Of a stretch of DNA of 64,000 nt, positions 38,155 through 47,713 are shown piece after piece; the stretch's first letter is position 1, and each line of letters opens with the position of its first letter. The DNA comes from Xanthomonas melonis (GTDB taxonomy: Bacteria > Pseudomonadota > Gammaproteobacteria > Xanthomonadales > Xanthomonadaceae), in NCBI RefSeq assembly GCF_020783655.1, contig NZ_JAJGQH010000001.1, positions 1-64,000 of the forward strand. The letters run 5' to 3'. A model generated the notes under the pieces. The model worked only from the letters and a program-made list of their open reading frames with translations. It searched no databases and was not told the origin of the DNA. The position numbers were made by a program, and so were the translations under genes.

Positions 38155-39194
38155 GAGCGGCCAGCAAAACTACTGCGCAGCCGCCAGAAGGGCGCAGCCG
38201 GTGCTCGGAATCCTCATGTACCAACCGTACACTGCGGTTCCTCCGCGCCGTCCGCACCCCCCTGGCGACTGCTCGCTACGTTTTGCTAACCACTCTCCGC
38301 CGCGGGTTGCCGGGTGCGCGCTGGGGCGTGATCGCCGCACCGTATCTGTGGCTGCTGGTGTTCTTCGCGGTCCCGTTCCTGATCGTGCTGAAGATCTCCT
38401 TCGCCGAGCGCGTCACCGCGATGCCGCCGTACACGCCGTTGTTCGCGTACGCGGCCGACGGTGCGCTCAGCGTCAAGCTGCACCTGGGCAACTACCTGGC
38501 GTTGCTGCGCGACAGCCAGTACGTGGCCGCCTACCTGAGTTCGATCAGGATCGCGGCCATCTCCACCGCGCTGGCGTTGCTGATCGGCTACCCGATGGCG
38601 TATGTGATCGCGCGCCTGCCGCCGGCCACGCGCAACGTGGCGATGATGCTGGTGGTGCTGCCGTCGTGGACATCGTTCCTGATCCGCGTCTACGCCTGGA
38701 TCGGCATTCTCGATGGTAATGGCTTGCTCAACCGGGCGTTGCTGGCAACCGGCGTGATCGAACAGCCCCTGCAGTTGCTGTACACGCCGGTCGCGGCCTA
38801 TATCGGCATCGTGTACTGCTATCTGCCCTTCATGGTGCTGCCGCTGTACGCCAACCTGGTCAAGCACGATCGCCGCCTGCTGGAGGCGGCCTACGACCTG
38901 GGCGCGCGGCCGTGGCAGGCGTTCGTGCGCATCACCTTGCCGCTGTCGCGCAACGGCATCGTGGCCGGCTGCATGCTGGTGATGATTCCGGCGGTAGGCG
39001 AGTTCGTCATTCCGGAAATGCTTGGCGGCCCGGATACCTTGATGATCGGTCGTGTGTTGTGGGGCGAGTTCTTCAACAACCGCGACTGGCCGGTGGCGGC
39101 GGCGGTGGCTACCGTCATGCTGTCGGTATTGCTGGTGCCGATCGTGATCTTCCACCGCTACCAGCAGCGCGAGCTGGAAGGGCGGCTGACATGA
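38151..39194 (+). CDS. potH: Permease of the putrescine ABC transporter
   Basis: 347 residues if the ATGA-coupled start is used. The recognisable permease begins only near residue 57 (WGVIAAPYLWLLVFFAVPFLIVLKISFAE); the first ~45 residues are arginine- and serine-rich and are encoded partly by a palindromic repeat (38191-38249). A shorter start, such as TTG at 38283 or 38307, is therefore possible. Six membrane helices follow, with the EAA loop LLEAAYDLGARPWQAFVRITLPLSRNGI, the site that docks onto PotG. The stop overlaps potI (ATGA). Confidence 0.9.
   Translation: MRAASKTTAQPPEGRSRCSESSCTNRTLRFLRAVRTPLATARYVLLTTLRRGLPGARWGVIAAPYLWLLVFFAVPFLIVLKISFAERVTAMPPYTPLFAYAADGALSVKLHLGNYLALLRDSQYVAAYLSSIRIAAISTALALLIGYPMAYVIARLPPATRNVAMMLVVLPSWTSFLIRVYAWIGILDGNGLLNRALLATGVIEQPLQLLYTPVAAYIGIVYCYLPFMVLPLYANLVKHDRRLLEAAYDLGARPWQAFVRITLPLSRNGIVAGCMLVMIPAVGEFVIPEMLGGPDTLMIGRVLWGEFFNNRDWPVAAAVATVMLSVLLVPIVIFHRYQQRELEGRLT
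38191..38249. repeat. Palindromic repeat inside the 5' end of potH
   Basis: GGAATCCTCATGTAC (38207-38221) and GTACACTGCGGTTCC (38227-38241) form an imperfect stem with a 5-base loop, flanked by GGCGC and GCGCC (38191-38195 and 38245-38249). It looks like a dispersed repeat rather than coding sequence, yet it is translated in frame if potH starts at 38151. Confidence 0.55.
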
Positions 39195-40039
39195 TGCGCG
39201 CCTCGCGCAGCGGGCGCGTACTGGGGGGCGGCATCCTCGCCCTGGGGTTCGGATTCTTGTATCTGCCGATCCTGTTGCTGATGGTCTACTCGTTCAACGG
39301 CTCGCGTCTGGCCACGGTGTGGGGCGGCTTTTCCACCCGCTGGTACGGCGAGCTACTGCGCGACCGGCAGTTGCTGGACGCGGCCTGGGTCAGCCTGGAA
39401 GTGGCGTTCTGGACCGCATGCGCGGCGACGGTGCTGGGTACGCTGGCGGCGATGGCGATGGTGCGTCTGCGTCGGTTCCCGGGAAAAACGCTGTTCGGCG
39501 CGCTGATCACCGCGCCGCTGGTGATGCCGGAGGTGATCATCGGCCTGTCGACCCTGTTGCTGCTGGTCGCGATGGGTGGCGTGCTCGGCATCGCCCCGCG
39601 CGGTGCGGTGGCGATCTGGGTGGCGCATGTCACCTTCACCGTGTCGTTCGTGACGGTGGTGATCTCTTCGCGGCTGCGGGAACTGGATCGCTCGCTCGAA
39701 GAGGCGGCGATGGATCTGGGCGCCACCCCGCTGAAGGTGTTCTTCCTGATCACCTTGCCGATCATCGTACCGGCCCTGGCCTCGGGCTGGCTGCTGGCAT
39801 TCACGCTGTCGCTGGACGACGTGGTGATCGCCAGCTTCCTGGCCGGGCCCAGTTCCACCACACTGCCGATCAAGGTGTTCGCCTCGGTGCGGCTGGGCAT
39901 CAGCCCCAAGATCAATGCGCTGGCCACAGTCATGGTGCTGGCGGTCTCGATCGCAGCGGTGATCGGCTGGTGGCTGCTGGCGCGCAGCGAAAAACGCCAC
40001 CTGCGCGATGCGCAACTGGCGCGACAAGCCATTGGCTGA
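39191..40039 (+). CDS. potI: Second permease of the putrescine ABC transporter
   Basis: 282 residues, start coupled to the potH stop by ATGA; a second ATG follows immediately. Six helices. The EAA loop is SLEEAAMDLGATPLKVFFLITLPIIVPAL. FTLSLDDVVIASFLAGPSSTTLPIKVFASV is the conserved PotI/PotC C-terminal part. It pairs with PotH to form the channel for putrescine. It ends the potGHI unit. Confidence 0.95.
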   Translation: MMRASRSGRVLGGGILALGFGFLYLPILLLMVYSFNGSRLATVWGGFSTRWYGELLRDRQLLDAAWVSLEVAFWTACAATVLGTLAAMAMVRLRRFPGKTLFGALITAPLVMPEVIIGLSTLLLLVAMGGVLGIAPRGAVAIWVAHVTFTVSFVTVVISSRLRELDRSLEEAAMDLGATPLKVFFLITLPIIVPALASGWLLAFTLSLDDVVIASFLAGPSSTTLPIKVFASVRLGISPKINALATVMVLAVSIAAVIGWWLLARSEKRHLRDAQLARQAIG

Positions 40040-40192
40040 GCGCGCCAGCCTTGGGGCACCGAATGCACTCCGGCAGTCGGCCACCAGATGGACGCAGTGC
40101 CTGAGCCACCGGCATGCACGAAGGCGGCAGGTCGGTTCCGAATGCCGACAGCGCCTGTCGGCCGATGAGCGCAACAGCTCGATCGGCGGCGC

Positions 40193-40603
40193 CTACTTGG
40201 CAGGCGGCGTATAGCCGTTGTCCCAGGGCTGCGGTTTGGCCAGGTAGCACTGATACTCGGCCCTGATGGCGTAGCCGTGCTGCTCGAATCCGGGTTGCTC
40301 GTCGGCGCGGTCCTTACGATTGTTCTTGTCGTCGTCCTTGGACTTTCGCTTTTCGGGAAAGAGCGCGACCATGTTCGGCGACGAACGCGCAGTGATGAGT
40401 TGGCGGATCGCGGTGTCCGCGCAGGCACGCTGTGCCTCTTCCTCGCAGGGGTGTCCGGGATCCGGCTGCAGGCTGGTACAGCTGACCGTCACAAACCCGG
40501 CCGGGCCGGGCCGCGGGCCCCGCAAGAGGTCCTGAACGAAGGCGCATCCAGGCAGGTAGGTGCTGGTGCCAAGGACAACCAGGGCAACGAGATTCCGGCG
40601 CAT
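40193..40603 (-). CDS. Small predicted lipoprotein
   Basis: 136 residues from the ATG at 40603. N-terminal signal MRRNLVALVVLGTSTYLPGCAF contains a lipobox (LPGC). The mature part has three further cysteines in CTSLQPDPGHPCEEEAQRAC, a charged lysine/aspartate stretch (EKRKSKDDDKNNRKD) and ends AKPQPWDNGYTPPAK. No family recognised. It lies on the opposite strand from potI and sad and is its own unit. Confidence 0.75.
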   Translation of the reverse strand: MRRNLVALVVLGTSTYLPGCAFVQDLLRGPRPGPAGFVTVSCTSLQPDPGHPCEEEAQRACADTAIRQLITARSSPNMVALFPEKRKSKDDDKNNRKDRADEQPGFEQHGYAIRAEYQCYLAKPQPWDNGYTPPAK

Positions 40604-40866
40604 CGTGGTGGACGTCCATGAATGGATCTGCCGATAGCGCGATGCTAGAACACTTTGCATGGTCGGAACATGGATAGGTCTGGCCTCGCTCGGTGACGTC
40701 GTCCTGGAAGTGGCATCCGGATGCCCATGAGGCTCGCGTTGCACGCTGGAGGTGCGGCCGCGCGCTGCGGCGCCGACAAACACAGCGTTGCACCGATTTC
40801 AGGCGGTTGTGACGCGGCTGCAACTTTCCGGCGACTAGCATGGCGGCCTTGCTATTGGAGACCGCC

Positions 40867-42231
40867 ATGTCCTACGACACCGTGAACCCGGCCACCGGCC
40901 AGGTCGAGCACACCCAGCACACCCTGGACGCTGCGGGCATCGAAGCGCGCCTGGCCGCGTCGGCGCAGGCATTCCCCGCCTGGGCGGCCTTGCCGCTGGC
41001 CGAGCGCGGCGCGCTGCTGCGCCGTGTAGGCGAAGAGCTGACCCGGCGGCGCGAAGACCTGCAGCGCATCATGACTGCGGAGATGGGCAAACTGCGTGCC
41101 GAAGCCCTGGCCGAGGTGGACAAGTGCGCGCAGGCCTGCTCGTACTATGCCGAACATGCGGCCGACTACCTGGCGCCGCGCCAGATTCCCACCGAAGCAC
41201 AGTCGAGTTACGTACGCTACGAGCCACTGGGCTGCGTGTTCGCGGTGATGCCGTGGAATTTTCCGTTGTGGCAGGCGTTCCGGTTCCTGGCCCCCGGTTT
41301 GATGGCCGGCAACGTCGCCCTGCTCAAGCACGCCAGCAATGTCCCGCGCTGCGCCGATGCAATGAAGGACGTGCTGGATGCGGCCGGTATTCCGCCAGGC
41401 GTGTTCGATGTCCTGCATATCGATAACGATCAGGCCGCGGATGTCCTGCGCGACGAGCGCATCGCCGCGGTGACCTTGACTGGCAGCGAGCGCGCGGGAC
41501 GCTCGCTCGCCGCCAATGCCGGCGATCAACTGAAGAAGTGCGTGATGGAACTGGGTGGCAGCGATGCCTTCATCGTGCTCGACGATGCGCAGCTGGAGCA
41601 CACGGTGGACTCGGCGGTGAGCTCGCGCTTCGACAACAGCGGGCAGACTTGCATCGCGGCCAAGCGTTTCATCGTGGTGGACGCCATCGCCGACCGCTTC
41701 ATCGAACGCTTCGTCGCCGCGGCATCTCAGCGCGTGGTTGGCGATCCACAGCAGGAAAGCACCACCCTGGCACCGATGGCGCGGGCCGACCTACGCGACG
41801 AATTGCACAAGCAGGTACAGGCCAGTGTGGAGAAGGGCGCCAAGGTATTGCTGGGCGGCGAACCGGTGGCCGGCTCGCATGCAGGGTATCCGGCCACGAT
41901 CCTCGACCACGTCGCGCCGGGCATGCCGGCGTACGAGGAGGAATTCTTCGGCCCGGTGGCGTCGATCATCCGCGTTGCCGACGAAGCAGAAGCGGTGCGC
42001 GTGGCCAACGACACCAGCTTCGGCCTGGGGGGCAGCGTCTGGACCGCGGATGCCGGGCGCGGCGAGCGCGTGGCCCAGCAACTGCAATGCGGCGCCGCCT
42101 TCGTCAACTCCGTGGTCAAGAGCGACGTACGCCTACCGTTCGGCGGCATCAAGCGTTCGGGCTTCGGCCGCGAACTGGCCGACCACGGCATTCATGAGTT
42201 CATGAACATCAAGACGATCTATGTGGCTTGA
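40867..42231 (+). CDS. sad: Succinate-semialdehyde dehydrogenase (Sad/YneI type)
   Basis: 454 residues from the ATG at 40867, with GGAG upstream. Aldehyde dehydrogenase with catalytic C262 ([10 protein letters not shown]), general base E228 (VMELGGSD), [17 protein letters not shown] for NAD(P) and the C-terminal [22 protein letters not shown]. The short form and sequence fit E. coli Sad (YneI), which oxidises succinate semialdehyde to succinate. It would be the last step for GABA made from putrescine by the Puu pathway. Its location at the end of the polyamine region agrees. Confidence 0.88.
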   Translation: MSYDTVNPATGQVEHTQHTLDAAGIEARLAASAQAFPAWAALPLAERGALLRRVGEELTRRREDLQRIMTAEMGKLRAEALAEVDKCAQACSYYAEHAADYLAPRQIPTEAQSSYVRYEPLGCVFAVMPWNFPLWQAFRFLAPGLMAGNVALLKHASNVPRCADAMKDVLDAAGIPPGVFDVLHIDNDQAADVLRDERIAAVTLTGSERAGRSLAANAGDQLKKCVMELGGSDAFIVLDDAQLEHTVDSAVSSRFDNSGQTCIAAKRFIVVDAIADRFIERFVAAASQRVVGDPQQESTTLAPMARADLRDELHKQVQASVEKGAKVLLGGEPVAGSHAGYPATILDHVAPGMPAYEEEFFGPVASIIRVADEAEAVRVANDTSFGLGGSVWTADAGRGERVAQQLQCGAAFVNSVVKSDVRLPFGGIKRSGFGRELADHGIHEFMNIKTIYVA

Positions 42232-42510
42232 GGGCCGGGATTGGTGATTAGGGATTAGGGATTCGCAAACGCCAGCGTGCTTCCTTCTCCCGCCGGGAGA
42301 AGGTGCCCGAAGGGCGGATGAGGGGCGCATGAGGCGCTGCTTGGCTTACGCCTGGGCAAAAAGAAACCAGCAGACATTGAATAGTCTGAGCGAAACGATC
42401 AATGCAACAGCGATCGAAACACAACCGTCGCTCAAGCTGGATCCGCGATCAGCAAACCCGCTCAACCAATCCCGAATGCCGACTCCCAAATCCCGGGCCG
42501 CAAAGCGGCC
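42232..42510. other. Intergenic region with GGGATT runs and palindromes
   Basis: 279 bases between sad (+) and corA (-), convergent. The left end carries repeated GGGATT-type units (GGGATTGGTGATTAGGGATTAGGG, split at 42237-42261); the right end carries similar units in the opposite orientation (about 42467-42497). The dispersed palindrome at 42283-42325 and the corA terminator candidate also lie here. Confidence 0.55.
42283..42325 (+). repeat. Dispersed bipartite palindromic repeat, copy 3
   Basis: Same element as at 7613-7658 and 30775-30816: palindromic arms CCTTCTCCCG and complement, then TGCCC-GAA-GGGCGGATGAGG. It lies ~50 bases beyond the sad stop codon, a position typical for REP-like elements. 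Confidence 0.75.
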
Positions 42511-42511
42511 C
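42495..42511 (-). terminator. Stem-loop right after the corA stop codon
   Basis: GGGCCGC, three bases, GCGGCCC: a perfect 7-bp stem. It starts at the last base of the corA stop on the minus strand. No U-tract follows, so termination strength is uncertain; it may protect the 3' end instead. Confidence 0.55.
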
Positions 42512-43512
42512 TAAAGCCACCGCGCCCGCTTGAACAGGCGATACAGCACCAGGCAGGAGGCGACGATGCCACCAACCAGCAACGGGTAGGCGTAGGGCTT
42601 GTCGAGTTCGGGCATGTGGGTGAAGTTCATGCCGTACCAACTGGTGATCAGGGTCGGCGCGGCCAGTAATGCAGCCCAGGCGCCCAGACGTTTCACCGTC
42701 TCGCCTTGCGCCAGTGTCACCATCGACAGATTGACGCTGAGTGCGGTGCCCAGCATTTCGCGCAGGGTGTCGATGGCGTCGTTGATGCGCACTGCATGAT
42801 CGAGCACGTCGCGCAGGTAGATGCCCACCTCCGCGTGGATCAGCGAGCCAGGGTTGCGCTTGAGGTGCGAGAGCACGTCCTGCAGCGGCGCCACCACCAG
42901 TCGCATCTTGTTGAGTTCGCGCTTGAGCTCGTACAGGCGTACCACCGTCTCGCGCTTGTAGTCGTCGGCGAAGATGTCCTTTTCCAGGCGCTCCAGCGTG
43001 TCGCGGAACTCGTCCATGATCGGCAGATAGTTGTCGACCACGAAATCCAGCACGCCGTACAGGCAGAACGATGCGCCCATGTGCAACATGGCCGGCTCGC
43101 GTTCCACGCGATGACGTACCGGCGCGTACGACAGCGATGCGCCGTGGCGCACGGTCAGCAGGAACCGCTTGCCCAGGAACGCATGCGTTTCGCCATAGCG
43201 GATGCGTTCGTTGACCAGCTGCGCGGTATTGACCACCACGAACAGCGAGTTGCCATAGCTCTCGGCCTTGGGCCGCTGGTGCGCCTTCAACGCATCCTCG
43301 ATCGCCAGATCGTGCAGCCCGAATTCGTCGCGCAGCTTGTGCAGCACCGATTCCTGCGGCTCGTACAGCCCCACCCAGACGAAGCCGTCGGCAAGCTGCA
43401 ATACATCGCTGATCTGTTCCAGGCTGATGTCGTGGCGCTTGCCCTCGCCGTCGTAGTAGGCGCAGGTGATGACGCAGGACGGGTTGTCCGGATGGCGGCC
43501 GTGGCTGTTCAT
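42511..43512 (-). CDS. corA: CorA-family Mg2+/Co2+ transporter
   Basis: 333 residues. A large N-terminal cytoplasmic domain with long helices is followed by two C-terminal membrane helices. The pore signature YGMNF occurs at the end of the first helix (LITSWYGMNFTHMPELDKP), the hallmark of CorA channels, and a basic C-terminus (FKRARWL) follows TM2. The start is 14 bases after the DUF4105 stop on the same strand. The channel is pentameric and admits magnesium. Linkage to corC, an associated factor in other bacteria, is notable. Confidence 0.95.
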   Translation of the reverse strand: MNSHGRHPDNPSCVITCAYYDGEGKRHDISLEQISDVLQLADGFVWVGLYEPQESVLHKLRDEFGLHDLAIEDALKAHQRPKAESYGNSLFVVVNTAQLVNERIRYGETHAFLGKRFLLTVRHGASLSYAPVRHRVEREPAMLHMGASFCLYGVLDFVVDNYLPIMDEFRDTLERLEKDIFADDYKRETVVRLYELKRELNKMRLVVAPLQDVLSHLKRNPGSLIHAEVGIYLRDVLDHAVRINDAIDTLREMLGTALSVNLSMVTLAQGETVKRLGAWAALLAAPTLITSWYGMNFTHMPELDKPYAYPLLVGGIVASCLVLYRLFKRARWL

Positions 43513-43526
43513 GGGCGCATCCTGGA

Positions 43527-44810
43527 TCAGCGCCCGCGCAACGGCAATGCGTGCGGCCGCAGGGCCATCGCGAGCGCGGCGTGGATCGGCAACAGCAGCA
43601 TCACCCACTGCAGGTTGTCCTGGGCCTGGAACGACAGCCAGTGGATCACCAATGCCAGCAGCGCCCCGGCTGCCACCAGCCAGGACAGCACATTGAACCA
43701 GCGTCCCGGCCGGTGGCCCAGCTGCAGCCGGATGCCACCGAACCACAGCAGCACGCACAGCGGGTTGACCAGCAACAGGTTGCGGTTGGCCCACGCGGAT
43801 TGATGTGCGGTAAAGCCCCACAGATACACCAGCAGGCCGCCACCGACGGCGCACAACAGCCAGAACGGCAGTGCCAGCCCGGCCAGCAGCCGCTGCCGGC
43901 GGCGCAATGCCAGCACGCCGGCGGCGACCAGCGTGCCGGCCAGCAGCCAGGGCCACCAGTGCCGCTGCTGTTCGGCAGGCTCGGGCGCGATCCGGTGCGG
44001 CAGCAGGACCTGGGTGGATTGCACCAGCGGCCGGCCGGCGCTGTTGTGCACCTGGGTCAGGCTGTCGGCCAGCCGCATCGGCACGAAGGCCTCTTCCCAG
44101 CGCGATAGCGGGCGGTCGGCGTAGGGGCCAAGCCCGAGATCGAAGCCCAGCCACATCCACGGCGCGGGGGAGGCCAGGCGTACCGCTTCGCTGCGGTAGG
44201 TATTGCCGCGCGAGCGGCCGGCCAGTTGCGATTGCAGCGTGCCGCCCATGGCGCGATCGAGCGCATCGCGCACCATCGTGGCGCAGTTGGCTTCGAAGTA
44301 GTCGTAGTGGTAGCGCGCGTTTTCGGGTCGGCTGCGCACCGCCAGGGCGTCGGCGAGCGTGCGTGCCTGCTCGGGCGGCAGATCCAGCCACTGGATGCTG
44401 ACCCCGCGGCCGGCGTTGCGATATTGCGACAGGTCTTCTTGCAGCGGCAGCGCCACCAGGTAATACATCATCTCGCCACGCGCGAAGCGCGGCACGAAGT
44501 CCGGCTCACTGGGGTCGAAGAAGCCGAAGTTGTACGAAGTGGCCTGTCCGCTGACCGGGTCCATCACCACGATGGCGTCGTGTCCGAAGCGCTCGAAGAA
44601 CACTTCACCCGGCTGCATGGTCAGCACGCCGACGCGTGGTGTCGCTGCGGGGGCGGGAGCAACGCCTTGCGCAGTCTGGCCTTGGGCAGCCTGGGCCGGG
44701 GCAAGCGGGGTCACCAGCAGGGTCAGCAGGAGCAGCGCGCAGCAAGCGGCCCATCGCCAGGCGCCAGCGCGCTGCGGCGCCGTGCAGGTACTGCGGGTGG
44801 GCTGGTTCAA
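43527..44810 (-). CDS. DUF4105 membrane protein with a periplasmic NlpC/P60-like domain
   Basis: 427 residues. N-terminal signal anchor (~18-40), then the DUF4105 domain (~55-270): VLTMQPGEVFFERFGHDAIVVMD, SYNFGFFDPSEPDF, YYLVALPLQED and FEANCATMVRDALDRAMGG, where C and H positions suggest a papain-like hydrolase fold. The last ~150 residues hold about five membrane helices. The cellular role of DUF4105 is not known; a peptidase or acyltransferase is possible. Its start overlaps the corC stop (ATGA), so it is in the same transcript. Confidence 0.88.
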   Translation of the reverse strand: MNQPTRSTCTAPQRAGAWRWAACCALLLLTLLVTPLAPAQAAQGQTAQGVAPAPAATPRVGVLTMQPGEVFFERFGHDAIVVMDPVSGQATSYNFGFFDPSEPDFVPRFARGEMMYYLVALPLQEDLSQYRNAGRGVSIQWLDLPPEQARTLADALAVRSRPENARYHYDYFEANCATMVRDALDRAMGGTLQSQLAGRSRGNTYRSEAVRLASPAPWMWLGFDLGLGPYADRPLSRWEEAFVPMRLADSLTQVHNSAGRPLVQSTQVLLPHRIAPEPAEQQRHWWPWLLAGTLVAAGVLALRRRQRLLAGLALPFWLLCAVGGGLLVYLWGFTAHQSAWANRNLLLVNPLCVLLWFGGIRLQLGHRPGRWFNVLSWLVAAGALLALVIHWLSFQAQDNLQWVMLLLPIHAALAMALRPHALPLRGR

Positions 44811-45685
44811 GCGTCGTCCTGCGGGTCTGGCGGCAGGATGGTGACGTGGAAGGCGTGCACGCGGCGCGCGTCGGCCTTGGCCACGCGGAACGCGAACCGT
44901 CCCAGCGTCAGTTCCTCGCCGGTTTCCGGCAGATGCCCGATCGCATCGGTGACCAGGCCACCGACGGTGTCGTACTCGTCGTCGGGGAATTCGGCGCCGA
45001 AGCGCTCGTTGAAGTCCTCGATCGGGGTCAGCGCATCGACCACGTAGCGGCCGTCGGCCTGGATCGCGATCAGCGAATTCTCTTCCTCGGCGTCGTCGTG
45101 CTCGTCGTCGATCTGGCCGACGATCTGCTCCAGCACGTCTTCGATGGTGACCAGGCCGGCGACGCCACCGTATTCGTCCACCACGATCGCCATGTGGTTG
45201 CGCGAGAGGCGGAACTCCTTGAGCAGGACATTGAGCTTCTTGGACTCGGGAATCAGCACCGCCGGGCGCAGCAGCTCGCGGATGTTACCGGGCCCGTTGT
45301 CGGCGACCACGCCGCGCAGCAGGTCCTTGGCCAGCAGGATGCCGAGCACCTCGTCCTTGTTCTCGCCATGTACCGGGAAGCGCGAATGGCCGGATTCGAC
45401 CACCTGCTTCATCAGGTCGATGAAGCGCGCCTCCACCGGCAGCGACACCATCTGCGAGCGCGAGATCATCACATCGCCCACCGTGAGTTCGGCGACGGCG
45501 ATCGCGCCTTCCATCATGCGCAGGGTGTCGGCGGCGATGAGGCCGTCCTGTTCGGCGGTTCGCAGCAATGCGACCAGTTCGTCGCGGGTGTGCGGTTCGC
45601 CGGAGAAGGCCGCGCTCAGGCGTTCGAGCCAGCTGCGGCGTTTTTCTGGGGGATCTGAGCTGTAACTACTGTCGTCTTCGGACAT
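44807..45685 (-). CDS. corC: CorC/HlyC-family protein with two CBS domains (YbeX)
   Basis: 292 residues from the ATG at 45685 (MSEDDSSYSSD). Soluble, without the membrane DUF21 domain. Two CBS domains (~70-190, VMISRSQMVSLPV, HSRFPVHGENKDEVLGIL, VDEYGGVAGLVTIEDVLEQIVG) and a C-terminal CorC_HlyC domain (DTVGGLVTDAIGHLPETGEEL). In enterobacteria it is encoded with ybeZ-ybeY and lnt and affects magnesium or cobalt homeostasis and ribosome-linked processes. Here it precedes DUF4105 and corA. Confidence 0.92.
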   Translation of the reverse strand: MSEDDSSYSSDPPEKRRSWLERLSAAFSGEPHTRDELVALLRTAEQDGLIAADTLRMMEGAIAVAELTVGDVMISRSQMVSLPVEARFIDLMKQVVESGHSRFPVHGENKDEVLGILLAKDLLRGVVADNGPGNIRELLRPAVLIPESKKLNVLLKEFRLSRNHMAIVVDEYGGVAGLVTIEDVLEQIVGQIDDEHDDAEEENSLIAIQADGRYVVDALTPIEDFNERFGAEFPDDEYDTVGGLVTDAIGHLPETGEELTLGRFAFRVAKADARRVHAFHVTILPPDPQDDA

Positions 45686-45781
45686 CGTGACGGGGAACGG
45701 CACCCGGAGAACCAGGCATTGGCCGCCAGTCTAGCAGGAAGCCAAGCGCGCACGCTGTGGAGGCGGCGCCTGCCCCGGCTC

Positions 45782-46303
45782 TCAGGGCAGGTCCAGGCTA
45801 TAGCCGCAGCCGACCACGGTCTTGCCGGGGTGGGATTTGACGTTGGTCACGCTGAGCACGATCGATTCGATCATCGCCTCGCCGGTCTTGGGGTTGGTGG
45901 TGTCGTCGCTGACCAGCTCGCGGCCGTACATGACCTTGTCGGCGTTATCCACGCCCAGTTCCAGCGCCAGCTGCTTGGCCAGCGGGCGCGGATCGGGCAG
46001 GTCCAGGATCGCCATGATGCTGGCGCCGGAAAACGCGATGTGGTTGGTAGTATGGCCGAACACGCTGATCGGCGTATTGAGCGTGTATTCGGTCATGAAC
46101 AGGTTGGACTGATCCAGCGGCGTCCACCCCAGCGCCACCGCTTTGAGCGGGTCGGTCAGCACGGGCGCCAGCGCGTTGAAATCGCCGATGCGCTGGCGGC
46201 ATTCGATCAGCGCCGGCAGGTCGGGGCGTACCGGCGTGGTCTGCGCCAGCGCGGTTGCCGGACTCAGCAGCAGGCAGGCGGCGGCGAGCAGGGCGCGCAT
46301 CAT
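45782..46303 (-). CDS. Secreted protein of unknown function in the ybeY-corC operon
   Basis: 173 residues. [21 protein letters not shown] is a clear signal peptide. GGAGGA precedes two adjacent ATGs; the first gives an ATGA overlap with ybeY. The mature part (~150 residues) has motifs [28 protein letters not shown] and ends in [17 protein letters not shown]. No family recognised. The position between ybeY and corC suggests a periplasmic factor expressed with them. Confidence 0.8.
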   Translation of the reverse strand: MMRALLAAACLLLSPATALAQTTPVRPDLPALIECRQRIGDFNALAPVLTDPLKAVALGWTPLDQSNLFMTEYTLNTPISVFGHTTNHIAFSGASIMAILDLPDPRPLAKQLALELGVDNADKVMYGRELVSDDTTNPKTGEAMIESIVLSVTNVKSHPGKTVVGCGYSLDLP

Positions 46304-46785
46304 CGCTCCTCCGCATACGGGTCTTCGATGCCCAGGTCGGCCAGGATCTCGCGCTCCAGCTGTTCCATTGCATCGGCCTCCTTGTCGTCCTCGTGATCCC
46401 AGCCGAGCAGGTGCAAGGTGCCATGCACGGTCAGGTGCGCGTAGTGCGCGGCCAGCGACTTGCCCTGATCGGCCGCCTCGCGCGCTACCACCGGTGCGCA
46501 GATCACCAGATCGCCCAACAACGGCATCTTGACCCCCTTGGGCAGGCCTTCCGGCAGCTCGGCCGGAAAGCTCAGCACGTTGGTGGCGTAGTCCTTGCCG
46601 CGGTAATGGTGATTGAGCGAACGGCCCTCCTTCTCGTCGACCACACGTACCGCCAGGTCGGCCTCGCGGATGCGTCCCTTCAGGGCCGCCGCCACCCACT
46701 TGCGAAAGCTCACCGACGACGGCAGGCCGGCGCGCGGCAGCGCATAACTGACGGCGACGTCGAGGCGGACCGGACCTTTGGTCAT
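46300..46785 (-). CDS. ybeY: YbeY endoribonuclease
   Basis: 161 residues. The metal-binding motif H121-x3-H125-x5-H131 ([12 protein letters not shown]) is intact, and [13 protein letters not shown] and [10 protein letters not shown] are family landmarks. YbeY takes part in 16S rRNA 3'-end maturation and ribosome quality control and works near Era and the PhoH-like YbeZ. Upstream are a secreted protein gene and phoH, on the same strand. Confidence 0.96.
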   Translation of the reverse strand: MTKGPVRLDVAVSYALPRAGLPSSVSFRKWVAAALKGRIREADLAVRVVDEKEGRSLNHHYRGKDYATNVLSFPAELPEGLPKGVKMPLLGDLVICAPVVAREAADQGKSLAAHYAHLTVHGTLHLLGWDHEDDKEADAMEQLEREILADLGIEDPYAEER

Positions 46786-46840
46786 GGCAACACCAGCAAT
46801 TCAGTTCGGACAGGACCGACAGTATCGCGCGTGTGTTGCC

Positions 46841-47713
46841 TCACTGCGACTTCCACTCGCTGGGGTCATAGGCGATTTCGATCACCTCGGCTGTCTTGAC
46901 CAGCGCTTCGATGCCTGCCTGCTCGGTCGAGCCGTGGCAATTGAAGCCAAGATGAGTTTTGATTTGGCGCGCCATCTCTACGGCGCTTTGATCGGGCGTG
47001 GCCTTGGCATCGAGGTGGACGGTGAGATCCGCGCACCCGCCAATATTGCTGACCTGGATGGCCGGTACGAGCGCGCGCGCAGCCTGGTCGGCGAGTGCCT
47101 CGAACGTGGTCTGCGCGATTGCTTGCTGCGCTGCCGATACCCGCACCTTGATGTAGTACAGCTGCTTGTAGACCAGGTAGCCGTTGGACAGTAGCGGCAT
47201 GGCGGACGAGGACAGGTCCATGCTGAGCCGCAGCTTTTCCCCAACGATGCGTTCGGCGTCCGCAATGGCCGCGATCACCTTGGCATCCACTGCATTGGCC
47301 GGAACGTTTTTCGGGGCATCGTCGCTGGTCAATACAAACCTGGCCTGGTCCAGCTCGTCCAGCCGCGAATAGGTGCCTTGTGTGCGCGCCGCGTCGAGGT
47401 CCTTGCGAAAGGCGACCATGCCGTGCTCGATGGCCTCGGCTTGAGCGCGTTGCCCGGCCGGATAAACGAACACATCGATATTCAATTCCGGATGCCCAGC
47501 CATCGCGTAATGGAATCCGGCCCCCGAGACCTTGGCTGCCGGGTTGTAGGAGCTGCGGGCGAGCGTAAATGGACCAACGTTCCTCGGCGCGGCCAGGTAA
47601 CTGGTCTCGATGTAAGCGCGCGAGGATGCTGGGGGCTCGTCTGGCGCGGCCGACAACGCAACCGGGGCAACACCCAGCATGCAGGCGAAGAACAACACGC
47701 GACAACCGGCCAT
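46841..47713 (-). CDS. Secreted protein of unknown function between phoH and ybeY
   Basis: 290 residues from the ATG at 47713, which follows a strong AGGAGGTG. The signal peptide is MAGCRVLFFACMLGVAPVALSAA. The mature part has mixed alpha/beta character (FTLARSSYNPAAKVSGAGFHYAM, ELNIDVFVYPAGQ) and two C-terminal cysteines (GGCADLTVHL and FNCHGSTEQ). No family recognised. It sits 55 bases before ybeY, and 200 bases after phoH, so it may have its own promoter. Confidence 0.8.
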   Translation of the reverse strand: MAGCRVLFFACMLGVAPVALSAAPDEPPASSRAYIETSYLAAPRNVGPFTLARSSYNPAAKVSGAGFHYAMAGHPELNIDVFVYPAGQRAQAEAIEHGMVAFRKDLDAARTQGTYSRLDELDQARFVLTSDDAPKNVPANAVDAKVIAAIADAERIVGEKLRLSMDLSSSAMPLLSNGYLVYKQLYYIKVRVSAAQQAIAQTTFEALADQAARALVPAIQVSNIGGCADLTVHLDAKATPDQSAVEMARQIKTHLGFNCHGSTEQAGIEALVKTAEVIEIAYDPSEWKSQ

